DNA of 64,000 nt, taken from NCBI RefSeq assembly GCF_001405015.1, contig NZ_CYZX01000001.1, positions 186,001-250,000 of the forward strand. The letters are read 5' to 3'. The translations under genes were made by a program, and so were the position numbers. The notes below the pieces were generated by a model. The model did not search any database. It saw nothing but the letters and a program-made list of their open reading frames with translations, and was not told the DNA's origin. The stretch is from Clostridium disporicum (GTDB taxonomy: Bacteria > Bacillota > Clostridia > Clostridiales > Clostridiaceae). Shown piece after piece: positions 25,298 through 32,957 of the stretch (within the stretch, counting starts at the first letter, position 1; each line of letters opens with the position of its first letter).

Positions 25298-27655
25298 TTA
25301 TTGATAATTTGGGTTTTCTTCTGTATTCATCACCAATACCTGTCTAGGTCTACTTCCATCCTTTGGAGATATTATTCTTTGTTCTTCTAATATATCCATA
25401 ATTCGCGAGGCCCTATTGAATCCAATTCTTAATTTTCTTTGTAAAAATGAAGTTGATGCTTGTTGATATTCAATTACAAGTTTTATGGCTTCATCAATAA
25501 GTTCATCCTCGTATTCACTTTGTTGCGACTCAGCTGGAGTTTCACTATTAATATGATTTATAATATCTTCTTGATAAGTGACACTATCCTGAGAGTTCTT
25601 AACAAAGTTAACCACGTTTTCTACTTCCTCTTCTGAGATAAATGCACCTTGAACTCTAACAGGTTTATTTTCTCCTATAGGATAGTATAACATATCTCCT
25701 CTTCCTAATAATTTTTCAGCACCAACTTGATCTAAGATAGTTCTTGAGTCAATACCTGAAGATACTGCAAAAGATATTCTTGAAGGAATATTTGCTTTAA
25801 TAACTCCTGTAATTACGTCAACAGACGGTCTTTGTGTCGCAATTATTAAATGCATACCTGCAGCTCTTGCCATTTGGGCTAGTCTACAAATATAATCTTC
25901 AACATCATGAGGGCAAGCCATCATTAAATCTGCTAGCTCATCAACAATTATAACTATATATGGTAATTTATCTTCAATTTCTCCTTTTTCATATAAATTG
26001 TTGTATGATTCTATATTTTTAACTTTATTATTGTAGAACAAATTATATCTCTTATTCATTTCATTTACAGCCCAATTTAATGCTCCAGCAGCTTTTTTAG
26101 GATCTGTAACTACTGGAATTAACAAATGAGGAATATCATTATAGACACTTAATTCTACAACTTTAGGATCTACCATTAATAATTTTACATCTGCTGGAGA
26201 GTATTTATATATCAAACTAATTATCAAAGCATTTATGCATACAGATTTACCAGATCCTGTTGCACCAGCAATAAGCATATGGGGCATTTTAGATAAATCA
26301 CCTACAACACATTTACCAGCAATATCTTTTCCTAGACCAAATGATAATTTTTTATTTGAGTTAGTAAATTCTTTTGAGTCTAATACTTCTCTTAGAAATA
26401 CTGGTATTTGCTTTTTATTCGGAACCTCAATCCCTATAGCAGATTTCCCTGGAATAGGGGCTTCTATTCTTATACCACTAGCAGCAAGTCCTAAGGCTAT
26501 ATCATCTGTTAAATTAACAATTTTTGAAACTTTAACTCCAGGACTAGGTTGTAATTCAAAACGAGTAACTGAAGGACCTTTAGTTACTTGAGTAACTTTA
26601 GCTTCAACTCCAAAACTTTCCAAAATTGATTCTAATTTATTAGCCCCATCAATAAGGTCTTTTTTATCTTCGCTTTTCAATCTCGCTTTTCCATTATTTT
26701 TCAACAAGTCTATAGTTGGATATATATAATGGATTTCTTTTGACTCAGTGCTAATAATATTATTAATATCTATATCCTTACTTTTTAGCTCTTTAGTGCC
26801 ATTGTCATTCTGTAATCTTTCATCAGTTGATTTTTGGGAGTTTACTGCTCTATTTGAATCTAAAAATCTGTTTTCCTCTTTAGCATTGAATGATTCTAGA
26901 GAAATTTCATCTAAAATATCAACATCGTTAGTATTTGAATTTTTCATAAAATCAAGTATTTGAATTTTATTATCTATTCCTTTTACTATGTTTTTGTCAA
27001 TTATTTCTTCATCACTTTCAATTTCAACGAAATCATTGTTAATTTTTTTGTGCTTGTCTTTTTTTTGTGGCTTAGAGTTTATATATTGAATAATTTTATT
27101 AGCAAATAATTTTGTACACTCTAATATATTAGATATTGTTATATCAAATATCTGCATTACCCCAATAAACAATAGTGATAAAAATAGAATATAAGAGCCT
27201 ATATATCCTATAAGTTTAGATAATGGATAAGCTAAAAGATGACCTAAGAATCCACCATGCAACGACATTGTGTCTTCTTGCATTATTAATTTCAAAGAAA
27301 TTTTAAATGATTCTTGATCTAAAGCTTGTATCTTTATTGTTGCGAAAAGAAGGATGCAGGTTGTTAAAACTAACGTTACTCCAAATAATCTTCTTGAATA
27401 ACTTATCTTTCCATCCGATATAATTATATTTATACCAAAGTATATCAAGTATAAAGGCAAAATAAATGCACCTATACCAATAAAGTTATATATATATTTT
27501 CTAGAAATATGTGATAAAACCCCTGCAAGATTAGTATAAATTGCAATTGTAAGAAGTAATCCTACAACAATATAGACTATACTTTTTATATCACTGTCTA
27601 ATGTTCTCTTTTTTTTAGTTCGCTTTCTAGTATTTTTTTTACTTTTAGTAGTCAC
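25298..27655 (-). CDS. ftsK: DNA translocase FtsK/SpoIIIE
   Basis: This hexameric ATPase pumps DNA through division or sporulation septa. The 785-residue protein begins with a Lys/Arg-rich leader and four or five membrane helices (to about residue 180). A charged linker follows (about 185-310), then the motor with Walker A GATGSGKS (about 460) and Walker B IVIIVDELADLM, and a winged-helix gamma domain at the end (STSFLQRKLRIGFNRASRIMD) that reads KOPS/SRS-type polarity sequences. The start is GTG with AGGAGTG upstream. Whether it acts as SftA/FtsK or SpoIIIE cannot be decided from sequence alone. Confidence 0.94.
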   Translation of the reverse strand: MTTKSKKNTRKRTKKKRTLDSDIKSIVYIVVGLLLTIAIYTNLAGVLSHISRKYIYNFIGIGAFILPLYLIYFGINIIISDGKISYSRRLFGVTLVLTTCILLFATIKIQALDQESFKISLKLIMQEDTMSLHGGFLGHLLAYPLSKLIGYIGSYILFLSLLFIGVMQIFDITISNILECTKLFANKIIQYINSKPQKKDKHKKINNDFVEIESDEEIIDKNIVKGIDNKIQILDFMKNSNTNDVDILDEISLESFNAKEENRFLDSNRAVNSQKSTDERLQNDNGTKELKSKDIDINNIISTESKEIHYIYPTIDLLKNNGKARLKSEDKKDLIDGANKLESILESFGVEAKVTQVTKGPSVTRFELQPSPGVKVSKIVNLTDDIALGLAASGIRIEAPIPGKSAIGIEVPNKKQIPVFLREVLDSKEFTNSNKKLSFGLGKDIAGKCVVGDLSKMPHMLIAGATGSGKSVCINALIISLIYKYSPADVKLLMVDPKVVELSVYNDIPHLLIPVVTDPKKAAGALNWAVNEMNKRYNLFYNNKVKNIESYNNLYEKGEIEDKLPYIVIIVDELADLMMACPHDVEDYICRLAQMARAAGMHLIIATQRPSVDVITGVIKANIPSRISFAVSSGIDSRTILDQVGAEKLLGRGDMLYYPIGENKPVRVQGAFISEEEVENVVNFVKNSQDSVTYQEDIINHINSETPAESQQSEYEDELIDEAIKLVIEYQQASTSFLQRKLRIGFNRASRIMDILEEQRIISPKDGSRPRQVLVMNTEENPNYQ

Positions 27656-27736
27656 AAAATCACTCCTATAATATAGTTAAAATTTTCATATATATCTATA
27701 TTATATAATTAAGATGACATAGTGTAAAATATGTTT

Positions 27737-27776
27737 AAACTAAAAAAGGAATTCTTTTGAATCCCTTTTTTAGTTT
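27737..27776 (-). terminator. Terminator after the ClpP-like gene
   Basis: AAACTAAAAAAGG-ATTC and GAAT-CCTTTTTTAGTTT pair in a long stem that overlaps the stop codon of the ClpP-like gene on the minus strand. Confidence 0.8.
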
Positions 27777-28524
27777 ACTTCAAATTATTCTTCTCATATA
27801 ATGCTATTTCTTCTCTAAGTTTATCCAATGCTTCTTTAATTCCGCCTACCTCATCTATCAATCCACAAGCAACTGCTTGTTCTCCTATTAATATAGTTCC
27901 CATATCATTTAATAATTCGTCAGATTTAAGCATCATTCTCTTTAATTCATCTTTACTTATTTTAGAAGTTTTAACTATGAAGTTGTCTATCCTTTCTTGC
28001 ATTTTTTGGAAATAATGAAATGTTTGAGCTACACCAATAACAAATCCATTCATTCTAACTGGATGTACAATCATTGTGGCAGATGGAGTAATAAACGAAT
28101 AATCTGCTGATGTTGCAAGCGGTACGCCTATAGAGTGTCCACCACCAATAACTATAGATACTGTAGGTTTAGATAAAGATCTAATCATTTCTGCAATAGC
28201 TAATCCTGCTTCTACATCCCCACCTACTGTATTAAGTACAATTAAAATACCTTTAACCTCATTATTTCTTTCCATCGCAATTAATTGTGGTATTATATGC
28301 TCATATTTAGTAGCTTTAGTTTGTGGTGGTAATACCATATGCCCTTCTATCTGTCCTATTATTGGCAAAACTTGAATACTTTGATCAGAACTTGATTTAT
28401 TATCTGTACCGAACTCCTTTATTTCTTGTCTTCTATCATCTTCTTTGCTATTTTTATCGTTATCGCTTTCTTTTATAGTAGTATCATTACTATATAATGG
28501 ATAAAAATCTTCATTTGTGTTCAT
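27775..28524 (-). CDS. ClpP-like serine protease (YmfB/TepA group)
   Basis: The 249-residue protein has a ClpP/crotonase-fold protease domain from about residue 60: LNTVGGDVEAGLAIAEMI (oxyanion segment), the nucleophile Ser in GGGHSIGVPLA, and the catalytic His in MIVHPVRMNG. The first 55 residues are a charged, disordered-looking extension rich in Asp and Ser. In Bacillus and Clostridium this protein is encoded next to ftsK/spoIIIE; TepA has been linked to degradation of peptides or spore proteins, but the substrate here is not established. ATG at 28524 has AGGAGGG 6 nt upstream, in preference to 28542. Confidence 0.85.
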   Translation of the reverse strand: MNTNEDFYPLYSNDTTIKESDNDKNSKEDDRRQEIKEFGTDNKSSSDQSIQVLPIIGQIEGHMVLPPQTKATKYEHIIPQLIAMERNNEVKGILIVLNTVGGDVEAGLAIAEMIRSLSKPTVSIVIGGGHSIGVPLATSADYSFITPSATMIVHPVRMNGFVIGVAQTFHYFQKMQERIDNFIVKTSKISKDELKRMMLKSDELLNDMGTILIGEQAVACGLIDEVGGIKEALDKLREEIALYEKNNLK

Positions 28525-28550
28525 AATAAGCCCTCCTAGCATGATTACCT

Positions 28551-29222
28551 TTATTTTCTTATGTCAAGCACTATTCCATATTTAATATATCCATTGGAAA
28601 AGTTTCCAGTAATTACGATGACAATCTTTTTGTCTAAATCAGGAACTTCTATACACCCCCTTTTCACTTTGACTTCCTTTAAAGTTTCATTTTCTTCATC
28701 CCATATATGAGCTTTTAGTGATTTGCAGTTAGGTACAAATTCAAAATTAATAATTTCTCCTGGTCTAACTTTTAATGATGGTTTTTTTATTAAAAGATTG
28801 TAATTATTTATTATTTCTTTTGTAAGTTCAATTTCTTTATTATCATCAGAAATTATAAAATCATAAGAGCATAGATATTTAGGAGAATGTTTTCCTCTTA
28901 ATCTTACTATTAATTTAGGGATATTTTCATTATCAGTATCCTTTTTAGGTTTTGTTGGTTCTTGAGTATGTATTTCATCTTGACTTTCTCCATTTTCATT
29001 TTGTTCTTGAAGTTTTTTTTGATTTATCTCATCTAATTTTTGTTGATTTATTAATTTTCTCTCTTCTTTTAATTCTTTTAATAAGTCATCGATACTTCTA
29101 TATTCTGGTTTATTATTCTCTATAATTTCTTCACCAGGTTCATAATAAGCATTTACGTAAAAATCATAGTTTATTAATAGAGAAAAGATATAAATTACAA
29201 AAAGAATTTTTCGCTTTATCAT
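28551..29222 (-). CDS. Exported hypothetical protein
   Basis: The 223-residue protein starts with a signal peptide (MIKRKILFVIYIFSLLI, probable cleavage after VNAYA-like VNAY at about 25). Residues 45-100 are a Glu/Gln/Lys-rich, low-complexity linker. The remaining 120 residues are beta-rich with the pattern LRGKHSPKYLCSYDF and two Cys that could pair. I do not recognise the family. GGAGG precedes the ATG. It lies 26 bp upstream of the ClpP-like gene in the same direction, so the two are likely co-transcribed. Confidence 0.7.
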   Translation of the reverse strand: MIKRKILFVIYIFSLLINYDFYVNAYYEPGEEIIENNKPEYRSIDDLLKELKEERKLINQQKLDEINQKKLQEQNENGESQDEIHTQEPTKPKKDTDNENIPKLIVRLRGKHSPKYLCSYDFIISDDNKEIELTKEIINNYNLLIKKPSLKVRPGEIINFEFVPNCKSLKAHIWDEENETLKEVKVKRGCIEVPDLDKKIVIVITGNFSNGYIKYGIVLDIRK

Positions 29223-29285
29223 ATATTTTATACCTCCATATTAATATATATTTATTTTTACCTATTTATTTATTTTTATATATCA

Positions 29286-29322
29286 AAGTGTGCCAAAAAT
29301 CTTGGAAGTTTTTGGCACACTT
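29286..29322 (-). terminator. Strong terminator after the Cys-rich peptide gene
   Basis: AAGTGTGCCAAAAA and TTTTTGGCACACTT form a perfect 14-bp stem with a 9-nt loop, 12 bp after the Cys-rich gene on the minus strand. Confidence 0.85.
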
Positions 29323-29333
29323 CGACTATTGTT

Positions 29334-29570
29334 TTACCAACAACCAAATAATAATATTAATATTAGCCACCACCAGCAACCGCCTCCGCAGCCACAGCCT
29401 CCGAAGCCGCCACCACATCCAAAGTTACCACCATATCCGCAGTTACCGCCACCACAGCATCCGTAACCCGGATAACCACATCCGCAATTACATCCTCCGC
29501 AACCACAACTTGAGCAATTATTACAGCAGCATTTTTTCTTACAACAGCATTTTGAACAACTGCTTGACAT
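29334..29570 (-). CDS. Cysteine/glycine-extreme small protein with C-terminal hydrophobic tail
   Basis: The 78-residue protein contains 21 Cys and about 24 Gly. It opens with two CCC clusters separated by lysines, continues with CGCGGCNCGCG and GCCGGGNCGYGG-like repeats, and ends in three Trp and a short hydrophobic stretch (WWWLILILLFG). The ATG at 29570 has TAGGAG 9 nt upstream. A strong terminator follows and a PadR regulator lies divergently. Its local GC content is far above the neighbours because of Gly/Cys/Pro-type codons. Candidate roles are a metal-binding or cross-linked spore-surface protein, or the core of a heterocycle-type peptide; no modification enzyme is nearby. Confidence 0.75.
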   Translation of the reverse strand: MSSSCSKCCCKKKCCCNNCSSCGCGGCNCGCGYPGYGCCGGGNCGYGGNFGCGGGFGGCGCGGGCWWWLILILLFGCW

Positions 29571-29707
29571 GTTTCTCATCTCCTATCATTTGTTGATTAA
29601 TATATATTATTCAAAGCAAAGATTTTATGTTCTTAATTATTTAGATTGTTAGACAAATTTATATCCCTCTGTTATTATTACAATATATTCTAAAAAAGAG
29701 GTGGATT

Positions 29708-30097
29708 ATGAAGGATCAAAGAAATAGATTAGTTGTTCCAAGAAATATTGTTAACACAAAGATGCTATATACATTTTATATATTAAAGGAATTATCAAAA
29801 GGTGAAGTTGTTTTTGGAAATAAAATTTTATCAACCTTTAAAGATGTTTTTGAAAATTGCAGCCATCCTTTTCCTGTTTCTTCTAGTACAATATATGAAA
29901 CGCTATACTCTTTAGAAGAAAAAGGTTATGTGGTAAGTAGTTGGACAGGTGATTTAGTATTAAATAAAAGAAGTAAAAAATTTTATTCTATCACAGATGA
30001 GGGATTAAATTATTACAAAACACATATAGCGGATTATGTGAATAATATTGAAAAAACAAAATCTACGTTAGATTTAATTATAAAGATGCTTAAATAG
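29708..30097 (+). CDS. PadR-family transcriptional regulator
   Basis: The 129-residue protein has the PadR winged helix: SSSTIYETLYSLEEKGYVVSSW, then a wing with NKRSKKFYSITDEGLNYY, followed by a C-terminal helix for dimerisation. PadR proteins usually repress a neighbouring gene, often a transporter or stress gene. Here the divergent neighbour is the Cys-rich peptide gene, with 137 bp between the two starts. GAGGTGG precedes the ATG. Its stop codon lies inside its own terminator. Confidence 0.88.
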   Translation: MKDQRNRLVVPRNIVNTKMLYTFYILKELSKGEVVFGNKILSTFKDVFENCSHPFPVSSSTIYETLYSLEEKGYVVSSWTGDLVLNKRSKKFYSITDEGLNYYKTHIADYVNNIEKTKSTLDLIIKMLK

Positions 30098-30108
30098 CAT
30101 CTTTTTTT
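30082..30108 (+). terminator. Terminator after the PadR gene
   Basis: AAAGATGCT and AGCATCTTT pair in a 9-bp stem with loop TAAAT, followed by TTTT. The left arm is the end of the coding region. Confidence 0.85.
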
Positions 30109-30167
30109 GTTATCACAATTTATACATAAATAAATATAATATAAATAACTAATTTAAAAATATAGGA

Positions 30168-30608
30168 GTGATAATCATAAATATCAATAACTATACAGAT
30201 TTTTATTCTAATAATAATATTTTAGAAACAAGAAAATTAAGAATAGACAAACTAATTCAAAGAGATAATTCTCTTATTTTTGAACAAAATACAATAAAAT
30301 TTAGATGTGAAGAAGAATTATTAGTAATAATTCGAAATGTAAAAACAAAAGAAGAATTTATATGTGATTATTTAATTAAAGCCAATAATTTAGTTATTAT
30401 TTTAGATTCATTGCTTCATTTATTTAGTAATTACGAAGGTGCAATACAAATACTTAATAAAAGTGATGAGAAATATTATTTATATAATCCTATTATGAAA
30501 AATAATAATATTATTAACGAAAAAATAGCTAACAATAAACAGTATAAGTGGTTTATAAGAGTATTAGAAAATGGAGAAATTAGATTATCATCAATTATAA
30601 ATAAATAG
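30168..30608 (+). CDS. Hypothetical protein with unusual start
   Basis: About 144-146 residues, no family recognised, no signal or membrane segment; a single domain of alternating strands and helices with CEEELLVIIRNVKTKEEFICDY in the middle. The only canonical in-frame start, GTG at 30168, overlaps the sole Shine-Dalgarno GGAG (30165-30168) and has no site of its own. An ATA at 30177 sits 8 nt after GGAG, the spacing used by neighbouring genes, so a rare non-AUG start is likely (see findings). A perfect 18-bp terminator follows, supporting a real transcript. Confidence 0.65.
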   Translation: MIIININNYTDFYSNNNILETRKLRIDKLIQRDNSLIFEQNTIKFRCEEELLVIIRNVKTKEEFICDYLIKANNLVIILDSLLHLFSNYEGAIQILNKSDEKYYLYNPIMKNNNIINEKIANNKQYKWFIRVLENGEIRLSSIINK

Positions 30609-30641
30609 CCTATTAATGAATTATTCATTAATAGGCTATTT
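30603..30641. terminator. Bidirectional terminator
   Basis: Arms starting AAATAGCCTATTAATGAA pair perfectly over 18 bp with a 3-nt loop, between the convergent hypothetical and coiled-coil genes. Confidence 0.85.
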
Positions 30642-30644
30642 ATT

Positions 30645-31655
30645 TTACTTTTTAACTTTTAAAATTTCTAACTTTAAATTATAAATTTCGTCTTTCAATG
30701 TTGCTATTACTTTTAAATTATCTTCTATTATATTATTTTTCTCTATTTCTATAGATTTCTTTTCTTCTAAGTATTGATCCTTTAAGCGAGAACTTTCATT
30801 AGAATTCATTAAAATTAGGTTATGCATTTTTTCATTTAAGCTATTTGAATACTCTCTTTCTCTTCTTAAATCATCCTTTAGAGTATCTATCTCACTTCTA
30901 GCGCCCTCTAATTCTTTGTTGAGCTTTAAAACTTCATTATCTAAAATTTTATAATTACTTATTTGACTTTGTAAGTTTTCTACAAGTTCTTGAAGGGATT
31001 CGTATTTTTCTCTAACTTCTTTACTTTGATCAACTATATCAGTTAATGAATTAATATGCTTTTGTAGATTTTGAATTTGTAATGATTTTTCCTTAGAGTC
31101 ATTTTCAAAAGTGTTTATTAAATCATTTACTTTAGTGAAGTTATCTTTCGAATCTTTTAATTCATTATTTTTTATAGATAATTCTTCTTCAATATTTCTA
31201 AAATCATCCTTGATTTTAATATTTTCTTCTTGTAATGATTTAATTATATTTTCTCTTGATTTAATTTCACTCTGAAATTTTTCGTTATATTTTTCTTGTA
31301 TAAAAGTCGCCATATCAAGAGATGATAAATAGCTACTTCTAATGGAATCCAATAAATAATTAAATTTATCAATTTCTGCTTTTCTATCAGCAAATTTACT
31401 ATTATTTTCAATTTTAATTGCTTCATATTGATTCAAAAGTGTAGAAATTAATGTTTCAGCATCTCCAAATTTACTTTGCAATTGATTTAACCTGTCTTTT
31501 GTAGATTTTTTAAGCTTTAACCCCTTAGTCTCAAGTTTTTCATTTTGGATTACTCCATCTGTTTTATTTTGATTAAATTCATCTTCAACTTCAAATTCCT
31601 TAATATTTTCATCCAAGCAAATTGTTTTTTCTTCATTTTTGTTATTTTCAACCAT
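30645..31655 (-). CDS. Coiled-coil protein with ribbon-helix-helix-like N-terminus
   Basis: The 336-residue protein has an acidic leader (1-45), then LKLKKSTKDRLNQLQSKFGD followed by AETLISTLLNQYE (about 47-80), which resembles a ribbon-helix-helix DNA-binding unit, then about 230 residues of almost unbroken heptad coiled coil rich in Glu, Lys, Asn and Leu. No Walker motif is present, so it is not an SMC. The layout resembles plasmid KfrA-type proteins, an inference. AGGAGG precedes the ATG. Its upstream region carries a perfect palindrome of GTTAAC units (31685-31717) just after a TACAAT -10 element, suggesting autoregulation. It is divergent from a tyrosine recombinase gene. Confidence 0.75.
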   Translation of the reverse strand: MVENNKNEEKTICLDENIKEFEVEDEFNQNKTDGVIQNEKLETKGLKLKKSTKDRLNQLQSKFGDAETLISTLLNQYEAIKIENNSKFADRKAEIDKFNYLLDSIRSSYLSSLDMATFIQEKYNEKFQSEIKSRENIIKSLQEENIKIKDDFRNIEEELSIKNNELKDSKDNFTKVNDLINTFENDSKEKSLQIQNLQKHINSLTDIVDQSKEVREKYESLQELVENLQSQISNYKILDNEVLKLNKELEGARSEIDTLKDDLRREREYSNSLNEKMHNLILMNSNESSRLKDQYLEEKKSIEIEKNNIIEDNLKVIATLKDEIYNLKLEILKVKK

Positions 31656-31674
31656 TTTTATCCTCCTATATACA

Positions 31675-31717
31675 GTTAACTTAGTTAACCAAGGTTAACC
31701 TAGTTAACCTTGGTTAA
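31675..31717. promoter_or_regulatory. GTTAAC-repeat palindromic operator or centromere-like site
   Basis: GTTAAC or GTTAAT occurs five times with starts at 31675, 31684, 31694, 31703 and 31713, a 9-10 nt period close to one helical turn. Positions 31685-31717 form a perfect inverted repeat with 15-bp arms (TTAACCAAGGTTAAC) around CTA. It lies 30-62 bp upstream of the coiled-coil gene and directly downstream of a possible -10 box (TACAAT on the minus strand at 31726-31721). Confidence 0.75.
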
Positions 31718-31786
31718 TTTATTGTATCATAAATACCATTAAATTTCTAGAAAAAATAAGCAAAAATAGTATAATTATATCCAAAT

Positions 31787-31913
31787 AAAAACTGCGCTTA
31801 TTCCTGAATATGCGCAGTTTTTGTTTAAAGTATTGATAAATCAAGGTTTTATAGCTATAATGAAATTAGTAAAATATAAAAAGCGCAGTTTATAAATGCA
31901 AAAGGCGCAGTTT
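31787..31913. repeat. GCGCAGTTT repeat cluster (possible recombination site)
   Basis: The 9-mer GCGCAGTTT occurs at 31812-31820, 31883-31891 and 31905-31913, and inverted as AAACTGCGC at 31789-31797. The first two face each other: AAAAACTGCGC (31787-31797) and GCGCAGTTTTT (31812-31822) are perfect 11-bp arms around a 14-nt centre that is itself nearly symmetric (TTATTC..GAATAT). The last two copies are direct and 22 nt apart, just before the recombinase gene. The element is flanked by ATTTCTAGAA at 31743-31752 and 31922-31931. GC-rich 9-mers are rare in this background. The facing pair could also act as a terminator. Confidence 0.7.
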
Positions 31914-31952
31914 AAATTTGGATTTCTAGAAGAAAGGAATTTTTAAAATATA

Positions 31953-32750
31953 ATGAATGATGAAATGATAGAGATGATGAAATTCTATGAATTTTATAAA
32001 AAGATGAAAGCCTTAGAAAAAAGTGAAGAGTTAACTTCAAATAAAGAAGAAAATTTATTAAAAACAGAGGGAGCAAATAGTAGTACTATTAAAAACAATA
32101 ATTTAGAAGACGTACATAGTCATAATAAAACAGAGGGAGAAACAAAAAACACTAAAAAGAAAAATTATAGAGCTACTCGCCCACTAGAAATAGATGAATA
32201 TGAAGAAATAATTAAGTTATGCAAAAGCGGATTTATTTACGGAGATAAAAAGACAGGTAGAAGAAAAAAATTTAGAGCGAACCCATCTTTAGCTTTTGCA
32301 TTAGCTCTTCAAGCAACTTTAGGATTTAGAGCTTCTGATATAGTTAATTTAAAAGTAGAAGATTTTAATAGAAGTAAATTTTCTATAAAGGAAATTAAAA
32401 CAGGTAAGTGGCAAAATAGAGAGTTAGGTGAAAATATGTATAATAAATTTTTAGAGTACGTAGTAGAAAACAAATTAGATGGAGGCGATTATATTTATCC
32501 AAATAAGGTTAGAAATATGCAGCAACAATTAAAAATAATAACTGACTATCTAGGCTACAAAAATATTGGAACGCACTCTTTTAGAAAGTTATTTGCTCAT
32601 ACTTTATATGAAGAATCAGGTCATGATATTGAATTAGTTAGACACGCCTTAAATCACTCAGATATAAAGACAACGATGAGATATTTAGGGGTAAGTATGA
32701 AAAAATTAAAGGAAGCAACTACAAAGATTGACTTTTCATATATGTTATAA
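31953..32750 (+). CDS. Tyrosine recombinase lacking the core-binding domain
   Basis: The 265-residue protein has a complete tyrosine-recombinase catalytic domain: Arg in LGFRASDIVNL, Lys in EIKTGKWQNREL, HxxR in THSFRKLFAHTLYEESG, the second His in LNHSDIKTT and the nucleophile in MRYLGVS. The N-terminal 70 residues are a charged, low-complexity tail (Glu, Lys, Asn, Thr) instead of the SAM-like DNA-binding domain usual in XerC/D or phage integrases. It is preceded by the GCGCAGTTT cluster and divergent from the coiled-coil gene. A resolvase or multimer-resolution role at those repeats is inferred. The ribosome binding site (GAAAGGAA) is 11-12 nt from the ATG, slightly far. Confidence 0.85.
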   Translation: MNDEMIEMMKFYEFYKKMKALEKSEELTSNKEENLLKTEGANSSTIKNNNLEDVHSHNKTEGETKNTKKKNYRATRPLEIDEYEEIIKLCKSGFIYGDKKTGRRKKFRANPSLAFALALQATLGFRASDIVNLKVEDFNRSKFSIKEIKTGKWQNRELGENMYNKFLEYVVENKLDGGDYIYPNKVRNMQQQLKIITDYLGYKNIGTHSFRKLFAHTLYEESGHDIELVRHALNHSDIKTTMRYLGVSMKKLKEATTKIDFSYML

Positions 32751-32762
32751 CTCTAGAAAGTG

Positions 32763-32827
32763 AAATAGATATGCTATTTTGGTAAACAATGATATTTATT
32801 TGTATTAATAGCATATCTATTTTTTTA
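32763..32827 (+). terminator. Terminator after the recombinase gene
   Basis: AAATAGATATGCTATT and AATAGCATATCTATTT form a perfect 16-bp stem with a 28-nt loop followed by a T-run. Confidence 0.75.
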
Positions 32828-32957
32828 TAATAACAACTTATCTATCTAGTAAATACCACTATTTATTATATAATATAGTCATACTCATTATATACCTCTC
32901 TGAATCTATCAATAAAATATAGATTTCATTAGGAGATATATTTAATAACTTATTAAA

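Noticed and set aside
29288..29596. Plus-strand ORF rich in His, Arg and Ser over the Cys-rich gene
   Set aside because: It is the antisense of the Cys/Gly codon repeats, has no ribosome binding site, and lies across the strong terminator.
31787..31913. CRISPR array
   Set aside because: The repeats are only 9 nt, in mixed orientation and unevenly spaced, and there are no cas genes.
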